Notes under the pieces: generated by a model
Database searches by the model: none
Seen by the model: only the letters and a program-made list of their open reading frames with translations
Told to the model about the DNA's origin: nothing
Source: Leptospira biflexa
Lineage (GTDB): Bacteria > Spirochaetota > UBA4802 > JAGODF01
Assembly: GCA_020721925.1 (NCBI GenBank)
Contig: DYLV01000006.1
Location: 1-46,355 of the forward strand
Reading direction: 5' to 3'
Length of the DNA stretch: 46,355 nucleotides
Made by a program: the position numbers and the translations under genes
Shown: positions 43,031 to 46,355 of the stretch, piece by piece
Numbering within the stretch: position 1 is the stretch's first letter
Layout: every line of letters starts with the position of its first letter

Positions 43031-43332
43031 ATCATCAAAATCCAATTTTCTTTATCCGCTGTAAACGTGTTTTAATTGCCGCCTCATGTAGTTCGAAATT
43101 GTAGAGACAAATAACACTCATTGTAATGTAATAATCCTCCTGAGAACAATATTCATCTTTAACGAATCTCGTGAGGATGTAATAAAAAAAATTCTTTTTA
43201 ACAGAAAAAAATACAGGGTTTGTTGAAAACAAACACGGGTGTGCTTATTTTATCTTTGGATGGAAATTAATTAAATCGTATTCGATGGATATAATGGTTA
43301 TGAATAAAATAATAAAATTTTCGAAAAAGTAC
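43031..43332. other. AT-rich intergenic region without a gene
   Basis: The 302-bp stretch after the methyltransferase operon is AT-rich with no credible coding frame and no terminator I can identify. It ends at the regulated promoter of the astacin-like gene. Confidence 0.5.
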
Positions 43333-43387
43333 TTGACGTTTTGAACGAACGTTCGTATATTATAGATAGAACGAACACTTGTTCATT
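43333..43387 (+). promoter_or_regulatory. Promoter with two palindromic operators (TetR-like sites)
   Basis: TTGACG (43333-43338), a 17-nt spacer and TATATT (43356-43361) form a strong promoter. The spacer contains a perfect 12-bp palindrome ACGAACGTTCGT (43345-43356). A second, imperfect palindrome AACGAACACTTGTTCATT (43370-43387) lies around and past the start site. Both share the GAAC/GTTC half-sites, with centres 28 bp apart. This arrangement is typical of a TetR-family repressor, but no such gene occurs in the window. Confidence 0.72.
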
Positions 43388-43424
43388 GAGACAAAAAAAG
43401 GAAGCTGCTGTGAGGTGGTTGAGT

Positions 43425-44126
43425 ATGCGGTTGAAGAGAGAAATAACGGTATGGGTTGTGCTGTTCAGTCTTCTGGGCATTTTTGGCGGGTGTTATGAGC
43501 AGTCCCTTGAGGGTTTTGAGGAACAGATATCTGTGGTGGACGTTGCTCCCTGGCCGGATGGAGAGGTGTACTATTGCTTCGAAGGGTTCGACGTGAATAA
43601 CGAAGATGATCGATATTCGATTATCTCTGTGAAGCGCGCCATGCAGGAATGGTCGTCCTCCGCACGCATCAGTTTTATAGAAAAACCTGAAGCCGGTGAT
43701 TACGTGGTTCGAATCATAAAATCCGATAAAACCGCTTCAACCCTCGGATATGTGAAAAATGCCCGGATGTACCTCACGACGTGTGCTTCTCAGCGGCAGG
43801 CAACGCACGAACTGGGGCATGTGCTTGGACTTACCCATGAGCATCAAAGGGTGGATCGCGATTTGTACATAACCGTTCACTGGAACAATATCCAGCCCGA
43901 AGCGGTGAGCCAGTATCAACTGCTCGAAAATACCCTTTACGACGAGGAATCGTATCCCTACGATTATCGCTCGGTGATGCACTATTCCCAGAGCGCAGGG
44001 GGAATAAATGTAATGACACCGACATATACAATTAATGATCCAAATTTCAACGAAAAGTGGCCTACGTATTTAAGCAAGGGAGATCGTGATAAAGTGATCG
44101 AAATATACGGTGCGATCGCGCAATAA
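43425..44126 (+). CDS. Astacin-like zinc metalloprotease, predicted lipoprotein
   Basis: The 233-residue protein has a signal peptide with lipobox GIFGGC (Cys22 or so), then a compact astacin catalytic domain. The extended zinc motif is complete: His128, Glu129, His132, Gly135, His138 in HELGHVLGLTHEHQRVD. The Met-turn SVMHYS (Met185, Tyr187) is present too. Family members cleave extracellular or surface peptides. No pro-peptide of the long animal type is obvious. I start at ATG 43425, behind GAGGTGG; a longer frame starting at 43341 would begin inside the promoter. It stands alone and is probably switched by the operators upstream. Confidence 0.85.
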   Translation: MRLKREITVWVVLFSLLGIFGGCYEQSLEGFEEQISVVDVAPWPDGEVYYCFEGFDVNNEDDRYSIISVKRAMQEWSSSARISFIEKPEAGDYVVRIIKSDKTASTLGYVKNARMYLTTCASQRQATHELGHVLGLTHEHQRVDRDLYITVHWNNIQPEAVSQYQLLENTLYDEESYPYDYRSVMHYSQSAGGINVMTPTYTINDPNFNEKWPTYLSKGDRDKVIEIYGAIAQ

Positions 44127-44146
44127 CAACAACACGTGAGTGTGTA

Positions 44147-45349
44147 TCAAATAAAAAGGCCGATGCCGGCATAGATGAACGCACCGTTGAGTGTAAGGTG
44201 GGCATTGCTTCCATTGTTGAGCCGCATGCCGGTGTTGCCGCCGGTGAGCTTTTCGATTACCGCATGTCGGAATTTTATTCCAAGAAATAGAGCAACATTG
44301 CTTTCCTCTGCACCGAGTTCCAGTGATCCCATGTATATAATTGTCTTTCCGCTGAAATCGTTTTCAAAACGGGATGCATCGGGCAGTCCGAGGTTGTTGT
44401 TGCTGTATCCTTCTCTGATGGTATATTTGACTCTTCCCTGGCAAATTCCTGCTCCTGCGCCGCCAAGCACATAAAATAGAATGGCATTATACGAAGAAAA
44501 ATAATATTTATAGTATACAGCAGGAAAGGCATAGAGAAAAAGACCAATTGGATCCACCTGGAACGCTCCCATGCCATCCGGATTTACAATATCAATGGGT
44601 TCATATATCGGAAACGAAAGTCCCCCCACCAGCCCCACTCCAATGCCAATATCAAAGAAAAGTCGTGCCTCGAGTTCAATATTGATGTCGGGATTATAAT
44701 CGGAAACCCCCGGTTCGGTCTTGTAGCCCGTCAGGGTATAGGTGTTTTCGAGATGCGTACGATATCTTTCAGCTGTTTCTTCTGCGTATGTCTGCACATC
44801 GCTGTTTTTTGTGATGCCGAAGCCGCCTATGATGAGAATAAAAAAGTTTGGTTTTCCATCCTTATGATAGGTCGGGGCGGTATATTGCCCTTCAATACTC
44901 TGCCCGGATTTTTGCGATTCGCTTGTTTCAAGCAGTTTGCCGGGATTGGCGAATGAAAGCGCGCTCCCATTCGCATGTACGATTTTTTCCACTTCTCTAA
45001 GGCTGTGCGAGCGCGGCAGGATGTCGTCTTCACGCAGAAAAAATACTGAATCTTCCTGAATGCGAAGCACCTTGCATTGTTGCACCGTGCCGTCTTTTTT
45101 ATACATCCGGTCATCGCGTTTTGCGTTGGGGTCCACCTCCATTCCGCCTGTAAAGACTATGCGTAAAACACTTTCAAGAGGCACTTCAAGTACCTGAAAC
45201 GTCTTGTCATCTTTATAAATAAGTTTACTCCGGTTTGCGCCTTTTACGCTGCCGCGCAGTATATTCCCGTCAGTCAGATGAATTTCTTCAGAGTAGAGAG
45301 AGGTGGAGAAAAGGAATATAATGATAATGTGTTTCAGGGATTGGTTCAT
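44147..45349 (-). CDS. Outer-membrane beta-barrel protein of unknown function
   Basis: The 400-residue protein has a signal peptide (hydrophobic core about 6-19, cleavage near LYSEE). The N-terminal half (about 20-150) is a soluble beta domain with DGNILRGSVKGANRSKLIYKD and DGTVQQCKVLRIQEDSVFF, two related blocks that resemble SH3-like repeats. The C-terminal half (about 165-400) alternates hydrophobic and polar residues like a small barrel and ends in GIGLFI. It is probably inserted in the outer membrane. No specific family is recognised. The ribosome site GAGGAGG precedes the ATG closely, and a 10-bp inverted repeat lies just upstream. Confidence 0.6.
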   Translation of the reverse strand: MNQSLKHIIIIFLFSTSLYSEEIHLTDGNILRGSVKGANRSKLIYKDDKTFQVLEVPLESVLRIVFTGGMEVDPNAKRDDRMYKKDGTVQQCKVLRIQEDSVFFLREDDILPRSHSLREVEKIVHANGSALSFANPGKLLETSESQKSGQSIEGQYTAPTYHKDGKPNFFILIIGGFGITKNSDVQTYAEETAERYRTHLENTYTLTGYKTEPGVSDYNPDINIELEARLFFDIGIGVGLVGGLSFPIYEPIDIVNPDGMGAFQVDPIGLFLYAFPAVYYKYYFSSYNAILFYVLGGAGAGICQGRVKYTIREGYSNNNLGLPDASRFENDFSGKTIIYMGSLELGAEESNVALFLGIKFRHAVIEKLTGGNTGMRLNNGSNAHLTLNGAFIYAGIGLFI

Positions 45350-45361
45350 CGGCCTCCTCGC

Positions 45362-45384
45362 ATATTTTCACTGCGTGAAAATAT
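45362..45384 (-). promoter_or_regulatory. 10-bp perfect inverted repeat upstream of the OMP gene
   Basis: ATATTTTCAC (45362-45371), TGC, GTGAAAATAT (45375-45384) sits about 12 nt before the start codon, next to the ribosome binding site of the minus-strand gene. It could be a repressor operator or an RNA hairpin that controls translation. Confidence 0.5.
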
Positions 45385-45519
45385 ACTGGAATCTAAAGCC
45401 AATTTCAAGCAATTTTTTTATGATTGTATGCGCGAGGGCACGATATTGTACTTTGCGGTTAATAACAATCTGCCGATACATCTAACAGGGCGTAATTTTC
45501 ATCCCGCATGGAGGGAGCT

Positions 45520-46287
45520 ATGGAACATCTATACACACAACTGCGGAAGATGCACTATGAATTTGGCCTTGCGGCGCTTAAAGGCGGGACGGAAGTGGAG
45601 GATATGACGTTTGAAGAAATTGCATTTTTGAAAGCACTCTGTGGCGAAGATCTGCCGCTTGTGGTAAAAATCGGCGGCCCGGAAGCCCGCAACGACATGC
45701 GCGCATGCAAATCAATCGGAGTTGATTGCCTGCTGGCGCCAATGATCGAATCCGAATATTCCCTCGTCAATTTCGTTCAAACAGTGCAGAGCATCTACCA
45801 GAACGATATGCCGTTTCTCGCAATAAATGTTGAAACCATCACCGCGTTTGAAAATCTGGACCACATTACATCGTGCGAAGAGTTTGCGTGTATAGATCAG
45901 GTCACCGTGGGAAGGAGCGACCTTTCCGCTTCCATGCATAAAAAAAATGACGATGAGGATGTGTATCTTGTGACTGAATCAATCGTGCGCTGGTCGGAAG
46001 AGCTCGGCAAGATAACTTCGGTGGGAGGGAAAATCACCCCGTACAATGCTCCTGTCATTCATGCGCGCATACGCCCTCAGAGAATAAATACGCGCCATAT
46101 GGTTTTCGAAATTTTAAAATGCCGCGATATTGCTCAGGCGGTCAAACTTGGGCTTGAATTTGAAATTGAACTGTATGGCGCGTTAGCGGAAATTGAGCCC
46201 TCCAAGCGCGCCGTGTATGCAAAGCTTGTGGAAAATACACGGCAACGCCTTGCACCTGTTGAAGAATTGCGAAAAGCCGCCGGTTGA
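45520..46287 (+). CDS. HpcH/HpaI aldolase/citrate lyase-family protein
   Basis: The 255-residue protein has the TIM-barrel fold of the HpcH/HpaI family, which cleaves or forms 2-oxoacids and acyl-CoAs with a divalent metal. Recognisable segments are PLVVKIGGPEARNDMRA, VDCLLAPMIES, NVETITAFENLDHI and VGRSDLSASM. The last two carry the acidic metal ligands. The C-terminus is helical. A start at ATG 45520 behind GGGAGC is preferred over the in-frame ATG 45508. It is divergent from the OMP gene. No pathway partner lies in the window, and TTGACA (46315-46320) after the gene may belong to the next unit. The substrate is unknown. Confidence 0.8.
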   Translation: MEHLYTQLRKMHYEFGLAALKGGTEVEDMTFEEIAFLKALCGEDLPLVVKIGGPEARNDMRACKSIGVDCLLAPMIESEYSLVNFVQTVQSIYQNDMPFLAINVETITAFENLDHITSCEEFACIDQVTVGRSDLSASMHKKNDDEDVYLVTESIVRWSEELGKITSVGGKITPYNAPVIHARIRPQRINTRHMVFEILKCRDIAQAVKLGLEFEIELYGALAEIEPSKRAVYAKLVENTRQRLAPVEELRKAAG

Positions 46288-46355
46288 TCACGGAAAGAAT
46301 TGATAAAAAAATAATTGACATTTAAAATAAATATTATTCAATTTTGATCAGTTTT

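Noticed and set aside
1..46355. CRISPR arrays, insertion sequences, prophage genes or rRNA
   Set aside because: I looked for regular direct repeats, transposase motifs, integrases and rRNA signatures and saw none, though short elements could be missed without a search.

Overview
The window reads as chromosomal DNA of a free-living, probably anaerobic or microaerophilic spirochaete related to the Leptospira side of the phylum. This is inference from family recognition, not from a database search. The pointers are a 900-residue GreA fusion of the kind I know from Treponema and Borrelia, a secreted helical protein resembling the Leptospira flagellar coiling protein FcpA behind a sigma-28-like promoter, a 7TM-DISM/SpoIIE phosphatase, futalosine-pathway menaquinone genes, and several lipoproteins with spirochaete-like lipoboxes. 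Gene density is high, ATGA or TGATG overlaps are common, and I see no insertion sequence, phage, CRISPR array or rRNA operon.

Layout. 1-944 (minus): class I fumarase, beta (cut by the window edge) and alpha. 1383-3539: SpoIIE-type phosphatase with a 7TM sensor. 3636-7647: arylacetate-CoA ligase, ACT protein, IorA and IorB, an operon for aryl-2-oxoacid oxidation in which IorA lacks its usual C-terminal ferredoxin domain. 7679-11359: a lipoprotein, a stand-alone IMP cyclohydrolase and acetyl-CoA synthetase. 11689-15790: GreA fusion, LysA and tRNA-Leu(CAG). 15794-18114 (minus): Omp85-like outer-membrane protein, ArsR regulator and STAS protein. 18414-21135: PLP decarboxylase and lipoprotein. 21403-22260 (minus): FcpA-like protein, divergent from a truncated Cache-domain remnant. 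22872-24307: mqnD-mqnB. 24335-24400 (minus): HicB-like remnant. 24647-26491: FadR-type regulator, phosphoesterase and HIT protein. 26600-30934: LolA-like, RodZ-like, RimO, PgsA and PgpA, an envelope cluster. 31083-34112: five-heme cytochrome, HisI, long-form HisG and an HD protein. 34257-39024: receiver-GAF-HD-GYP protein, rhomboid protease, small exported protein, HD protein and a surface protein. 39315-43030: a four-gene corrinoid methyltransferase operon. 43425-46287: astacin-like lipoprotein, an outer-membrane protein (minus) and an HpcH/HpaI aldolase.

The most notable system is at 39315-43030. An MttB-family methyltransferase, a MetH-type activation-domain protein, a corrinoid carrier and a homocysteine S-methyltransferase are encoded head to tail. 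Together they look like methionine synthase split into separate proteins, with the methyltetrahydrofolate module replaced by an MttB-type module. The predicted job is to move a methyl group from a quaternary amine (for example a betaine) through cobalamin to homocysteine, possibly without folate. Other leads are the truncated IorA, the sigma-28-like promoter of the FcpA-like gene, and the paired operators around the promoter of the astacin-like lipoprotein.
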